IMG/VR virus record: IMGVR_UViG_3300020182_000023
Location: 1 to 64,000 of that record
Reading direction: 5' to 3' (one strand)
Origin: a virus
Length of the DNA: 64,000 nucleotides
Both the position numbers and the translations under genes were made by a program. This document shows positions 9,001 through 18,873 of the stretch, one piece after another. The first letter of the stretch is position 1, and each line of letters opens with the position of its first letter. The notes under the pieces are model-generated. The model was not told the origin of the DNA, ran no database searches, and worked only from the letters and a program-made list of their open reading frames with translations.

Positions 9001-12000
9001 TAAGCGTATTAAAGAATTTATTTCTAAGTTCTTTTTTTCTAGCTTTTCTTAACTCCGCTTCCTTAACCTCTACTTTAGGCTTACTAGCTTTCTCTTTTAC
9101 TGGCGTTTTTTTGGTTTCTACTTTAGGTGGTAATGCTTTGGATGCGTCTTGTTTGGTAGCACCTTTTAAAATAGGCTCTAATGCAGAAGCTAACATCTCA
9201 TTAGCCTTCTCTTTACTATATCCGTCTTTTATAAATTGACTTACATAGCCACTGAATAATTTATCTAAAGGGATACCTCTTTTATTAGCCTCGTTAATAG
9301 CTACTTTAAGTAGGATGCCGTCCCCTAAATCTTTAGTTGGGTCTCCGTTTAATAAAGCTTTTGTTGCTGCTTTAGTTAATTCAGAGTCATCCATATCAAC
9401 TATATCCAAAGCATTTATAGCTGCCCTTATTTCTGATTCTTCGGCAAACTTAAATTCTTTTTTCAGTAATTCTTCTAATGATTTTAAAGGATTATTAGAG
9501 TTCATAATAGACTCCCATTCTCTTTTCTCTAACTCCTTTTCTACTTCATTAAATTCTTTTTTGCGTTCAGGTGAGCTTAAATCAGATTCTAGTTCAGTCC
9601 ATCTATCCTCTAATTCTTTAGTGTCTTTTTGCTGTACTTCTTTACCGCCTTGTTTAGATTTTAACTCAGCTATTTTAGCATCGTATTTTTCATTAATTCT
9701 ATTAATATCATCTTTCCCTACAAGATTACCATTAACAGTAGGAACTTCGCCAGTCTCATTTGATTTAGCAATGGCTAATTCTATTGGCTCTAACTCTGCT
9801 CTACGCAGTTCCTCTATATCTTCTTCTTGCTGTACTTCTTCACTATCTCGTTTACCCTCTTGCATATCTGCTGTGGGTTGCTCAGTTGTTTCTTTTCCAT
9901 TTGTTTCAGTATTTGCCCTTCCTTCGTTATACGCTATAGGATTACTAGGCACTACAATATAACCCTCTTTCCCAATTTGAACTTCGCCTAAATTTAAAGT
10001 TTCACCTTTTATTGATGATTCTAGCATAACATCAAATGCCTTAACGCTATCATTTAAAACCTTCTTTTTAACGGGGTCTTCTTCTCTTTCTGCTGCTCTT
10101 GCTACTTGGTCACGCTTAAACTTTATAGCATTATATTCTTCACTATTATCTGTGTTGTAATTATCTATCTCTTGCCCTAAAAATTCAAGGGTACTTTCGT
10201 CTATATTTCCGTTTTCGTATAGCTGAGATATTTCTAATTTCGCTAAGTCTTTTCCTTTCTTATTTATAATGCGCCCTATTTGCTGCATAGCAATATCTGG
10301 ATTTGACGCTATTGTATTTTGTTCTTTATTTATAGCACCACCCATACCTAATAAGGCTACTGGAAGCATATTAAGACCTGTTTCGACAAAGCTCTCCGTA
10401 GATGCGTAATCAATAAAACCTTCGTAATCACCCGTTTTCTCAATAGATTTCTCCATTAAACCTTGTGGGTATTCTTGCATTAATTCACTTGCATATTCAA
10501 CCGCACCACCCGTTGAGATTCTTAATACGGGGTTAGATATTTTCTTAAATGCACCAACAAACGGAAGCCCCTCAAACATATATAAAGGTGCTAAGGCAAT
10601 TTGACCGTCTATTGTTTCGGAAGCAGCGTTCTTAGCTTGTTCCTTTGAGCCAGTTCGCTCTAAGGCAGACTTATAAGACCTGCCAGCCATATCAACGGTT
10701 TCAGTAGCTAATCCAGACAATCCAGTTGCTATAATTCTAGTAGCCATACTAGCGTTTCTAGTTGCCACACCCGTTGCTATACCAGTCGCAATAGCAGGAA
10801 GCATACTACCCGTTAAATTACCACTACTCTCTACCACAGAATAAAGTGATAGGTCTTTAAATGACTGTATAGAACTAACGTTAGGCTGAAAATATTGCTC
10901 CATCTTCTCACCCCATTCCCCATCTCCACCAAATGAAGTAGACCAACCTTGCATAAGACTTCCGAATGAAGACAATGTTGATGTTACATATCTTTCTTTT
11001 AATGGGTCTAACCGAGCTATACTTCCTAATGAAATTAAGCCCTCTTTGTTTTTATTGGATTCGTCATAAAGTTCTTTTACAGACTTCTTTGTTACCGACT
11101 CTATTTTACCCTGAATGTCTTTACTTACTTTGTATTTTTCAGATAATTCATTAGAGAACTTAGTCGCTAATTCATTATATGCTTTGTTTTTTTCGGCAGC
11201 TAATCTGTTAATCTTAGCGCCATATTCATTCTGTAATTTTGACTGCTCAGATACAATTTCGTCTACGCTTGATACATATTGATTGTATAAGTTTTCTTGT
11301 TTTTTAGTGTATTCTTTTTGGTCGAACGGAATATTGTTAGCAACTAATTGCTCGTATTCAGCTTGAAGGGATAGAGCTGACTCCTTATAGCTATTAGATA
11401 ATCCGTCTACCTCAAACTGACCTTTCTTTGCGAAATCATTTAACACCTTAGTGTATTCAGTATTAACTGAATCTATTTCAGATTTATTTTTAGCAGCAAG
11501 CCCAACTAATGTTTTTCCATATTTGGTTTTAAACTCAGATTGATATTCAGCGCCTATCTCACCTTCGAGAGATTTACCATATTCTTTTTGATAGTTTTCC
11601 TCTACCTTTTTATCTAGTTTTTTGGTAGGTATATCAATAGAGAACTGCATTTCATCCTCTAATGATTTTTTGAATTTAGCCTTTAATCCAGCATCTTTAT
11701 CATCGAAATACTTATCAGCCTCTTCATTTATTTTGTCTAGGTTAGGAACTCTAAGACCGTAATAATTCTCACTTAAATATTCTTCCCTTACTTTTCCGTC
11801 AGTATCATATATCCTAGACTTAGCACTAGCCAATTGAGGATTTATAATTTTATTTACCTTTTCCTCTAACTTCTTTGCCGTTGCTTCTACTTCACTAGTA
11901 GCGGCATCCTTTTGGTCGTTTAGGCTAGTCATCGGGTCGTAGTTAGCCATCATATTAGGGTCATCGCCATAAGCCCTTGACTTAGACGCTTGCTCTAACA

Positions 12001-12451
12001 TATTTTTATTCTCTATCTTCTGACCTAAATCACTCTCAATAGCTAAATACTCGTCATAATCAGATGTTTCATTATATCTAGGCTTTTCACTTTCAGTAGC
12101 TTTAGGTGCTTGCGATAAAAAGTAATCTAAATCAATCCCTTCTCCACTCTGTTCTTGCGTAGGTGATGGCGTTTCCGATGAAGATGTTGTAGTAGTACCT
12201 TCCGACTGCTCTAATGGCTCTTGTGAGCCTTCGGGCTTTCCCATAGAGTCTACCTCCTTAGACTCGAAGTAATCTTTACTGAAGCTAGACTCATCTAAAT
12301 CAGTCATCCCCTCAGAACTTAGGTACGAATAAAGTTTATTTTGCTTTTCTTTGTTTGTTGAATACTCACTAGAAAACTTATCGTAAGATAAATCAGTCAT
12401 TCCTTCAGAAGAAAGGTAATTGTAAAGTTTTTTTCTTTTTTCGTTAGGCAT
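6044..12451 (-). CDS. Giant internal virion/ejection protein (2135 aa)
   Basis: Two ~35-aa N-terminal repeats (KLYNYLSSEGMTDLSYDKF / KLYSYLSSEGMTDLDESSF) open the protein. A long coiled-coil, charged region follows to about residue 480, then a hydrophobic alanine/glycine-rich part (~520-720), a low-complexity acidic linker (~830-900), and a conserved-looking C-terminal region with LLALGDKPFYYFTQ, RTTIPYVKTPSNIISQ and membrane-prone helices (~1480-1800). Podoviruses carry such giant polyvalent proteins inside the capsid and eject them to build a channel. The first position in a 2135/409/292 aa trio of internal-type proteins supports this. No polymerase or lysozyme motif was recognised. Confidence 0.75.
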   Translation of the reverse strand: MPNEKRKKLYNYLSSEGMTDLSYDKFSSEYSTNKEKQNKLYSYLSSEGMTDLDESSFSKDYFESKEVDSMGKPEGSQEPLEQSEGTTTTSSSETPSPTQEQSGEGIDLDYFLSQAPKATESEKPRYNETSDYDEYLAIESDLGQKIENKNMLEQASKSRAYGDDPNMMANYDPMTSLNDQKDAATSEVEATAKKLEEKVNKIINPQLASAKSRIYDTDGKVREEYLSENYYGLRVPNLDKINEEADKYFDDKDAGLKAKFKKSLEDEMQFSIDIPTKKLDKKVEENYQKEYGKSLEGEIGAEYQSEFKTKYGKTLVGLAAKNKSEIDSVNTEYTKVLNDFAKKGQFEVDGLSNSYKESALSLQAEYEQLVANNIPFDQKEYTKKQENLYNQYVSSVDEIVSEQSKLQNEYGAKINRLAAEKNKAYNELATKFSNELSEKYKVSKDIQGKIESVTKKSVKELYDESNKNKEGLISLGSIARLDPLKERYVTSTLSSFGSLMQGWSTSFGGDGEWGEKMEQYFQPNVSSIQSFKDLSLYSVVESSGNLTGSMLPAIATGIATGVATRNASMATRIIATGLSGLATETVDMAGRSYKSALERTGSKEQAKNAASETIDGQIALAPLYMFEGLPFVGAFKKISNPVLRISTGGAVEYASELMQEYPQGLMEKSIEKTGDYEGFIDYASTESFVETGLNMLPVALLGMGGAINKEQNTIASNPDIAMQQIGRIINKKGKDLAKLEISQLYENGNIDESTLEFLGQEIDNYNTDNSEEYNAIKFKRDQVARAAEREEDPVKKKVLNDSVKAFDVMLESSIKGETLNLGEVQIGKEGYIVVPSNPIAYNEGRANTETNGKETTEQPTADMQEGKRDSEEVQQEEDIEELRRAELEPIELAIAKSNETGEVPTVNGNLVGKDDINRINEKYDAKIAELKSKQGGKEVQQKDTKELEDRWTELESDLSSPERKKEFNEVEKELEKREWESIMNSNNPLKSLEELLKKEFKFAEESEIRAAINALDIVDMDDSELTKAATKALLNGDPTKDLGDGILLKVAINEANKRGIPLDKLFSGYVSQFIKDGYSKEKANEMLASALEPILKGATKQDASKALPPKVETKKTPVKEKASKPKVEVKEAELRKARKKELRNKFFNTLNDASRIPTLLADPEFYEYAGMVLEDAVGDFKKFSKEMIKVLGKDIEPELKNIYDKVSLESNKNIDEEGTQSKEQNKDSQKSDGKKGKLRGFAESVLGDKRVKSLSKLRENIKQNPENYYDPQTWAEIQENLDNLSEDELIESMNQTGINIVSDGNNNNAVLAAVEVINRRLAEGKPIDDIVERFAKEGTRMGQLIAQFATLKNSTPAGIMMTLEKFAEKEGKAFTKKQKADLTKLAESMLKSNNKLDAFIKDKGGNATKEDIKTLNELKKQAEKDTKKFYDKSSGFIPMSWSDMTKMTLQGNLLTPMSQATNIVANIAQQGLMIPVDIVSNMSDLVQSIFTGKRTGSLDPMKYVAGWIGAAKGLKEAWGILLKGDSSYAKGEVKKSFRPLTAFTQAISDTKLGDAFGIESGLLPKTLSKKGIELMKESKRALMDGDLEKSSELRDRALSESGIDRNDRLKKIYESFFGAAPEVMFRLLALGDKPFYYFTQYKQLYTQGKRKGLSGQQLRNFVMLPDAKTLEDVNESAAEAVFMEEGLLSKTAIDITNFIEKKAKSVPRIGGALSFLFRTTIPYVKTPSNIISQTIDFVLPPVALGKAVHAYSKGDVKQGNKNIGIFTTGIIMSQVAGMLIAEGLISSPFDFGDDPEDEQNIKRAVGFPPDHLNLSGLKRLLNGKGTELQEGDEVINLKKLGILGAIILIRSSQSEDTYKAEKSKYVNIKDDLGFWDKVSKEGGKYINLGAVPATTKYATEQSFLAGTASLLDAITGGDYETKRWVKQTLGAVSVIGAPNTFSAIDRATETYLHDMRSDNTHSMLESLIVSKIYPPKKIVGIDIYKDFPVRVDMWGEKIKRTPDGKNPLFHQLFDVSKSQTVPHDEKSLEIYNVYRQTLNTKVVPNLPSRIISYNGKKYKVLKDKEHNTLYNEYAAVLGKSRAKMMDKLMSKSSYKESNIERKSELIEKYLSIADKNRDVIKAKRALVDGLDKLAE

Positions 12452-12453
12452 AC

Positions 12454-13683
12454 TTAGTTGAATTGTGGTTTTTTACTTGATTCTTTTTTACTGTCGCTAT
12501 TTTTAGCAATACCCGCCTTAGAACCAAACATCTCATTTAATTTAGATTCGTCTAGCGTATATTCCCCTAAGATTATTTCTTCATTTCCTTTATACGGAAC
12601 TTCTTCTGTTAAATTATCCCTCCTCTGAATGACTATCATTCTTTTTCCGTTAGGGTATTGCTTCATTTGCCTTATCCTGCCATTTATTAAATCGCCACCT
12701 TCTTCGTAAAAGTCAACCGCTCTTATAGGTGTGTCTCTATTCTCTCTTGATATTGTTACCGTATTAATGTCTCCAGTAGAATTATCTCCCATAGGAACAT
12801 CCTTTTCTACACCTACCGTATATCTATATATATCATCCGCATATCCGCTTCCAGTACGTCTAAATCCTTTTGGTTCTTTATTATCTCTTGGAGTATCTTG
12901 GAACGATGCGCCCCTTACATTGTCTGTAAGCTGATTTGCGTACCCTTCTAATGCACTTGGATTAAGTTGAAAGTATCTACTATGCTGTCCTGCAAAACTC
13001 TCTAATGTAGCTTTATTTAAAGCAGGGTCAACAGCAAAATTCTCATTAACTATCTCTTTTCCGTACATCATTGTACCTGTTCTTTCTAATGTAGCCTCAC
13101 CTTGCTTTGCTAGCTCATCTCTTCTTTTCATTGTGGCTTCCCAATCAGCAGCAGACGGTATAGGCGCAAATTGACTACCCGTTATTCCGTAAGCCTTAGC
13201 CATAGCCTCATTAATATCCATTCCCTTGAAATCAGTTTCTAAGCCTTGTTGTATTAAAGCTTGTGCTTGTTCTCCTGCGAAAATATCACCCTTAGCCGCT
13301 TGAGCGGTTAATGTAGAAAGATTACTACCTATATCATTATAGGCTTTATTAGTAGAGTTTATCTTATTAATATTTAACGCTAACTCTTCGTTAGATAAAT
13401 CAGCGGCATTAGATATTAGTGCTTTGTTTTGAGCCTCAATCTTTGACCTTACAGCGGGCGACCAATTTCCCTTCAAGTCCTCTATCTTGCCTAATAGGCT
13501 CACTCTAGTTTCTCTATCCCTCTGAGCAAAGTTCTTTTGTTGAGCCTCTTGTTGCGCTTCTATACCCTTTTGTTGGTACGCACGCCTGTTTTGGTCATCT
13601 ACAAACGATGTATCTAACTCTACCTTAGGGTCTTGCGCTAATCCGTAACCCCTTAAATTCTGTGGTTTTCTTTCTAATGCCAT
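12454..13683 (-). CDS. Internal virion protein, Q/N-rich
   Basis: 409 aa. The N-terminal half is helical and rich in Q, A and N (YQQKGIEAQQEAQQK), and the C-terminal half is more beta-like (YRYTVGVEKDVPMGDNS). It lies two bases from the giant virion gene and three bases from the next one, so the trio is probably co-translated. Crassvirus-like phages have comparable cargo proteins at this place. Function inferred from position. Confidence 0.6.
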   Translation of the reverse strand: MALERKPQNLRGYGLAQDPKVELDTSFVDDQNRRAYQQKGIEAQQEAQQKNFAQRDRETRVSLLGKIEDLKGNWSPAVRSKIEAQNKALISNAADLSNEELALNINKINSTNKAYNDIGSNLSTLTAQAAKGDIFAGEQAQALIQQGLETDFKGMDINEAMAKAYGITGSQFAPIPSAADWEATMKRRDELAKQGEATLERTGTMMYGKEIVNENFAVDPALNKATLESFAGQHSRYFQLNPSALEGYANQLTDNVRGASFQDTPRDNKEPKGFRRTGSGYADDIYRYTVGVEKDVPMGDNSTGDINTVTISRENRDTPIRAVDFYEEGGDLINGRIRQMKQYPNGKRMIVIQRRDNLTEEVPYKGNEEIILGEYTLDESKLNEMFGSKAGIAKNSDSKKESSKKPQFN

Positions 13684-13686
13684 ATC

Positions 13687-14565
13687 TTATTGTCCTCTTA
13701 AGCTAATCCCGCCTCCAAAGCCTTTTGATGGTGTTTGATACTGAGTACCCCATCCTTGTTGCAGCCCACCAAATCCTTGTGTTTGCGGAACTTGAAAATA
13801 ACCACTTTGCTGTACGGGCGGCACTTGTGATTGAACGCTTGTAGGCGCTCCACCTCCGCCTAAGCCACCTCCAGCAAGACTTGCTGCAAATGAAGATGCT
13901 TGACCTAGCGTATTTACTACCTCCCCTGCCCCTGAGTACATCATCTGCTCTCCCGCACCTTGTAGTGCCATTGCGTAGTCTTGGTCAAAGTAATTACTGC
14001 TTAAATCCCTTGCGTAGTTTTGTTGTTGGTTTCCTATCTGAAAGTTTAATCCTCTATTCGCATAAGTATCCATCTGACCTATCGCATTACCCTGAAAGCT
14101 CATCGCTGTTCTTTCGTTAGCTAACTTCTGACTAGCATCCATAGAAAGTAATTCCTTATACGCATTTACAGCATTTTGGTCTGCTTGTGCTACACCAACT
14201 AATCCACCTCTACGGCTTGCGTTAGCGTTTAATGTTTGTGCTTGTGAGCCTTGTATATTCTCTAAATATTGTTCCTTTAGTTCTTCTGGAATACCCTCTT
14301 TAGCTGCTTCATCATACCTAGATTGTAAAGAGGATATTTCAGACATTCTTTGATTAGCAAGCGCTTCCATTGTGCCTTGCTGTATTTTCTGCTCCCTTTC
14401 GTTCTGAAGGTTTAATGCCATTTCTTGAACCTCTGCTTTATTAGCCTCAAGTTCTCCTTCTTTCTTTTTCTTTCTTCCGCCTATCATTTTAGATACACCG
14501 ATTCCTGTACTACCAAGTAATGCTGCTGTACCTAAAACTGATGCTGCTGTTACTATTCCTGCCAT
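13687..14565 (-). CDS. Internal virion/ejection protein with N-terminal membrane helix
   Basis: 292 aa. A hydrophobic Gly/Ala N terminus (MAGIVTAASVLGTAALLG) is followed by a basic patch (GGRKKKKE), a Q/N/A-rich coiled coil, and a Gly/Gln-rich C terminus. This is the common design of small podovirus ejection proteins. It overlaps the cupin gene by one base. Function inferred from composition and operon position. Confidence 0.65.
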   Translation of the reverse strand: MAGIVTAASVLGTAALLGSTGIGVSKMIGGRKKKKEGELEANKAEVQEMALNLQNEREQKIQQGTMEALANQRMSEISSLQSRYDEAAKEGIPEELKEQYLENIQGSQAQTLNANASRRGGLVGVAQADQNAVNAYKELLSMDASQKLANERTAMSFQGNAIGQMDTYANRGLNFQIGNQQQNYARDLSSNYFDQDYAMALQGAGEQMMYSGAGEVVNTLGQASSFAASLAGGGLGGGGAPTSVQSQVPPVQQSGYFQVPQTQGFGGLQQGWGTQYQTPSKGFGGGISLRGQ

Positions 14566-15038
14566 TATGATTGTTTTTTGTTATGTTCGTCCATTGTTAT
14601 AGAAAAAAAGTTATCCTCCACTTCTTTCATATCTCTTGTGTCTGTTGGGTTAGCTATAACATTTATCCAAACACAATCCTCAATGCACTTTATTAATCTT
14701 TTAGTTCCTTTATTTGAGTGCGACCAACAAGGGGCTATATGCTCTATAACACCGTTATCATCTTCCACTAATACCCTTCCTGATAATAAAAACCAAAAAT
14801 GGTTAGTATTATGAACGGCACTAACAACATATGATTCCGCCTTCATTTTCATTTGTCGCATATAAAGACCATCGGTAAAGTTATTGGTAATAGGAAAATC
14901 CTCGTTATTAACTAGGTTTTTTCCATCACCATAAACGCCATCCAAGTTATTGTTACTTATAATAGCCTCTTGCAACCGCTCAAGTCTATCGTTATAAGTA
15001 GTTATATCCGATGTATTTTTTGTAACCGCAAAGTCCAT
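14565..15038 (-). CDS. Cupin-fold virion-associated protein
   Basis: 157 aa from ATG 15036-15038; the longer TTG frame runs into the promoter. The central region (MRQMKMKAESYVV, HFWFLLSGRVLVEDDNG, GTKRLIKCIEDCVWINVIANP) fits a cupin barrel that recurs in tailed-phage structural operons. It lies between the 1272 aa tail protein and the internal virion genes. The biochemical role of this phage cupin is unknown. Confidence 0.65.
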   Translation of the reverse strand: MDFAVTKNTSDITTYNDRLERLQEAIISNNNLDGVYGDGKNLVNNEDFPITNNFTDGLYMRQMKMKAESYVVSAVHNTNHFWFLLSGRVLVEDDNGVIEHIAPCWSHSNKGTKRLIKCIEDCVWINVIANPTDTRDMKEVEDNFFSITMDEHNKKQS

Positions 15039-15044
15039 TAAATA

Positions 15045-15052
15045 CAAAGATA
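15045..15052 (-). promoter_or_regulatory. TATCTTTG -7 box, near-leaderless start
   Basis: Minus-strand TAnnTTTG box whose last base is only six bases before the ATG at 15038. It overlaps the longer TTG-start frame and so decides the start. The mRNA would have little or no leader. Confidence 0.7.
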
Positions 15053-15054
15053 CG

Positions 15055-18000
15055 TTAAATAAAGCTTTTAATATATCTTAATGTAGAGCTAAATACTTTT
15101 ACTAACGATGTAGCTGTATTATTGATTTTAGCAATGAAGTATGTGCCTATCATTAAGTCCCCTTGTGTAATAGGATTTGTTATGCCGCCAACAAGAGGCG
15201 TATTCTCATCCATTAGTATGTTAGCCCATTGCCTTCCTTCTTTTTCCTCGAAATCTCCGTTGATTAAGCTAGTGCTTTGTCCTCTTTCGTTTGTTCCGCT
15301 GTCCAAGTAGAAGTTAGTGTCTGTTGATTCTATCTCTAATGCCCTAGCGTTCTTTGTGTTAGTAGGCTCTGCGGCAAAAGGAATGGTGATATATGATTCG
15401 TGTTGAGCACCGTAAAAGTTTCCATAAGAGGAAACATTAGGGCTGTTATGTAAATAGAATTTGCCATCTTTACTAGAGCATAATCTACTTCTCGCACTAC
15501 CGAATACATCGCCTTTGTAATCAAAGAAAGACATCCATTTATTATTCTTGGGGGAGTAATTAAGAACGTATTGCTGTCCTTGTATTACCTCTACGTCAAC
15601 AGCGGGATTGTATGTCCCCGAACTAGTTACGGTTGCTTGTATTGTAGTTCCACCGCCAAGCTTAGACCAATCTCCACTACTTACTGTTTCTGTTACGAAT
15701 GGCGCTGCTGTAAATGTTTTTAATACTATATCTTCACTTAGGTCAAGTTCCGTTACCTGTGCTTCTGTAAGCGTTATTACTACTGTTGTAGGTGGTGTGG
15801 TTACAACTGTTCCCGTTGATGTTGACTTATTGTTTATTGATAATATAAACGTATCAAACTCTTTATCGTAAACGCTTTGTATTACGGGTTTATTGATTAA
15901 CCTTTGAGAGCGTATAAGAACTTCATCAAAAAAGAATCTCATTCCAGCATCACTAATAGGTTTCACTTCTAATCCACTTGATATTAGTACTGTGTTTTTG
16001 CTTCTATCTACAAACATTGATGCTCCGCCAAAATAGGAAAGGCTCTCTGGATTGTCTGATATACCATAATCTGATACAGAATATCTAGGAGTTCCGAATA
16101 CATCAGTAGTTTTGCCTACGAAATTATTACCGTCTAATGAGTTTATTTCCGTTCTACCCATTGGTAAAAGCCCCATCTTTCTGTCGAATAATACTTTTAG
16201 ATATTCGTTTTCAGAAAATATCTTTCTTATAGTTCCGTATTCGTTCTTTAGTTCCCTAAAGTTTATATCGTAAAAGAAGCCTAATCCGTTTATGTTAGTG
16301 TTTTGTACTAACGGGTCGCTCCATCTTAATGTTGTTTTTAATTCTGGAAGCCTACTATCCTCTAATGCGACTAATGGTCTTTTTAAGCTAATAGACCTAG
16401 AAGGCACTCTAATATCAGCGAACGGTACTTGTAGGAAAAATGCACCACCTACCGCAGTTCTCCCGCCAGATGGTATAGTTTTACTAGGAGGAAAGTTGTT
16501 AGCGTCATAATCTAAGAATGTGTAGCTTAAATACATATCACCTGTATCAGCGGGTTCATATACTAAATCCGCAGGGGGTGATATTACTTGGTTTTGGCTT
16601 GGTGCGTTAGGGTCGCCAAAACCCGAAAGGGTAGTTATTAATGAATCCAATCCTAAATGGGCTAAATCCCCATTAGCATCATACCCAATCTTACAAGGAT
16701 ACCCGTACTCTCTCCATAATGCGTTATTTGAATCTGTGCTTTTTTTGTAAACCTCTAAAATGTCTCTGACAGTTGGCTGTGTATTCCATTGACCGCTATT
16801 TATCTTAATATATTTCTTAAAGTTCATTTTATCCACAACAACAGATGCACCAGAACCGTCCCCCTCTACTATAAGCGTAGGAAATGAAGTATATCCATTT
16901 CCCGAATTAGTTATAGTTACTGTTATTATTGAACCAGAGCCTATTGCAGTTGTAAAAGTCGCCCCACTACCACCTCCGCCAACAGCTTTTATTGTTGGGT
17001 TTGCAGTAAAGCCACTACCTCCGCTAATTATGGTAACGGATGCTATTTCTCCAGAGTCTAGCGTTTCAATAACCTTTGATTCATCGTAATGCGCCCAATA
17101 AGAAGATGCCGAGAAGTCGTAAACCCCTCTTACATAATATTCATCATTAAAGCTAAGAGGGAATTGGCTATCTTCGTTGTCATTATTAAATGTTCTTGGT
17201 ATTTGTAGGCTTATTAATGACTGTCCGCCCGATGCTGCTGGCGTATCAACACCCGCCATAAATTGATAGGCTAAAGGTGTACTTCCCTCATAATCAATCC
17301 CTATTGGTAAGTAACATGGTTGCCAAGTTTTAGCCCAAGATGGCGGTGCGTGACTTATTCTCATATTTAGGCTTACTATTACACTAGGGCTAGTTACTAT
17401 CGAATCGTACCAATCCGTCTCTACTTCTTGGTCAATATTCGTTAATACTGTAGAAAGCCTTCCCTTACCATCCGAGTATCTTATACCCCATTTGTATTTA
17501 GCACCAGTTTTTAGTGTTTTTTGGTAACTCGCAGAAGGGGCTGTAGGTCTAGGTGCATAATATCTGTAAGATGAAATCATATCTAAATCTACGCTACTAA
17601 CATCTAGCCCCTCATCTATATCTCCAAATACTATTCTATTATCTTCTGTTATTGCTAATGTACCCGCTTTTTTAGGCACAAAAGAATATAGCTGATTAGC
17701 CTCATTTTGGTCTAACGGAACTTTAGCTGAATTATTGTCGAATATTACTTCGTAGAATGACTCATATTGAACTCCACCACCCGTTACACCCCAATTATCA
17801 GATGCTGTATTGAACTTTGTAAATGTATATTCGTTTGATGCGCTAATATCAGAGCCGTCTATATCAGCAAACTTATACCAATCTCCAGAGTTTCCATTTC
17901 TACAATCTCTATACGCTACCTCTATCTTTTTTAATCTGTTTACTATTGCTGAATTTCTATACACCCTAAGTCTTAAACCGCCGTAAGATGTTGTTGGGTC

Positions 18001-18873
18001 TGCTAATACATTCTTGTTATAAGTATTCATTTCTGATATAGGCGACCAAGCACCATACATATCATCGTCAAATACCCATCTGTACTTAAACTGAAAATAC
18101 TTACCAAAAAGTGAGTTATTGCTTGTCCCAGTATTAGCCCCATTTATCAATATCTGATGTAATGGCTGTAACGGGCATAAATCAAAATACTCTGCTTGTA
18201 ATGCAGTAGGGTATTCAGACCCAATTAATTTATCTACGTTAATATATTTAGGCTCGTTATGATTGTCAGTCCAAAACAATAACGTTTGACCATCTCTTAT
18301 TAATATAGCTGAATCTATGTAATTATTCTCTTGAAAGTTTAAATAGTTGCCTATCTCCTTCCAAATTAATGAGTTTTTTTCGGGGTCTTTTTCTCCTGCA
18401 TAACTAGCGGATGTAAACCCAACTAAACAAATATAATATTTAGTCTCTGAAGATATACCGCCAATTCTTAATACTACATCACCAGCGGTGTAAGATGTTG
18501 CGTATGTAGGTGTAGCCCCGCCTAATGTACCTACTATTGAGTAAAAGTTATCTCTAACTAATTCTCTAAGAGTTTCATCTAAATAGCTATAATAAAGAAT
18601 TATATGCTTCCCTTCGCTACTCCATAGGAATATATAAGTTCTTTGGTTTTCTTCGTCATCTTGTATCTTAACGCATTTATATCTACCACCAGACGGTAAT
18701 GTATAACTTACTTCAAGTGTACTCTTTACATTTTCTAAGGCGTTATCATTCCCCCCATCAGTACTTGATACATAAAAGTTCTTAGCCTCTATGTACTCAC
18801 CTTCTTTTAGGTATCTAGGGTCGGAATCTTGGTTCATTCCAAGATAAAAAAAACGTCTATCTTCTTGTACCAT
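15055..18873 (-). CDS. Large tail protein, crAss muzzle/stabilisation-like
   Basis: 1272 aa, beta-rich throughout. The N terminus (YLGMNQDSDPRYLKEGEYIEAKNFYVSS) resembles the tail stabilisation (P22 gp10-like) or muzzle proteins of crAss-like phages, which start with an 'N.D...RYI..GEY.DA.N' pattern. A Gly-rich repeat lies near residues 590-640 (IISGGSGFTANPTI / NSGNGYTSFPTL). It follows three small proteins of ring-protein size, the expected order. Assignment combines recalled similarity and synteny. Confidence 0.7.
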   Translation of the reverse strand: MVQEDRRFFYLGMNQDSDPRYLKEGEYIEAKNFYVSSTDGGNDNALENVKSTLEVSYTLPSGGRYKCVKIQDDEENQRTYIFLWSSEGKHIILYYSYLDETLRELVRDNFYSIVGTLGGATPTYATSYTAGDVVLRIGGISSETKYYICLVGFTSASYAGEKDPEKNSLIWKEIGNYLNFQENNYIDSAILIRDGQTLLFWTDNHNEPKYINVDKLIGSEYPTALQAEYFDLCPLQPLHQILINGANTGTSNNSLFGKYFQFKYRWVFDDDMYGAWSPISEMNTYNKNVLADPTTSYGGLRLRVYRNSAIVNRLKKIEVAYRDCRNGNSGDWYKFADIDGSDISASNEYTFTKFNTASDNWGVTGGGVQYESFYEVIFDNNSAKVPLDQNEANQLYSFVPKKAGTLAITEDNRIVFGDIDEGLDVSSVDLDMISSYRYYAPRPTAPSASYQKTLKTGAKYKWGIRYSDGKGRLSTVLTNIDQEVETDWYDSIVTSPSVIVSLNMRISHAPPSWAKTWQPCYLPIGIDYEGSTPLAYQFMAGVDTPAASGGQSLISLQIPRTFNNDNEDSQFPLSFNDEYYVRGVYDFSASSYWAHYDESKVIETLDSGEIASVTIISGGSGFTANPTIKAVGGGGSGATFTTAIGSGSIITVTITNSGNGYTSFPTLIVEGDGSGASVVVDKMNFKKYIKINSGQWNTQPTVRDILEVYKKSTDSNNALWREYGYPCKIGYDANGDLAHLGLDSLITTLSGFGDPNAPSQNQVISPPADLVYEPADTGDMYLSYTFLDYDANNFPPSKTIPSGGRTAVGGAFFLQVPFADIRVPSRSISLKRPLVALEDSRLPELKTTLRWSDPLVQNTNINGLGFFYDINFRELKNEYGTIRKIFSENEYLKVLFDRKMGLLPMGRTEINSLDGNNFVGKTTDVFGTPRYSVSDYGISDNPESLSYFGGASMFVDRSKNTVLISSGLEVKPISDAGMRFFFDEVLIRSQRLINKPVIQSVYDKEFDTFILSINNKSTSTGTVVTTPPTTVVITLTEAQVTELDLSEDIVLKTFTAAPFVTETVSSGDWSKLGGGTTIQATVTSSGTYNPAVDVEVIQGQQYVLNYSPKNNKWMSFFDYKGDVFGSARSRLCSSKDGKFYLHNSPNVSSYGNFYGAQHESYITIPFAAEPTNTKNARALEIESTDTNFYLDSGTNERGQSTSLINGDFEEKEGRQWANILMDENTPLVGGITNPITQGDLMIGTYFIAKINNTATSLVKVFSSTLRYIKSFI

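Noticed and set aside
9315-9962. Plus-strand ORF of 215 codons
   Set aside because: Antisense to the giant virion gene; Ser/Leu-rich composition typical of a shadow frame and no promoter.
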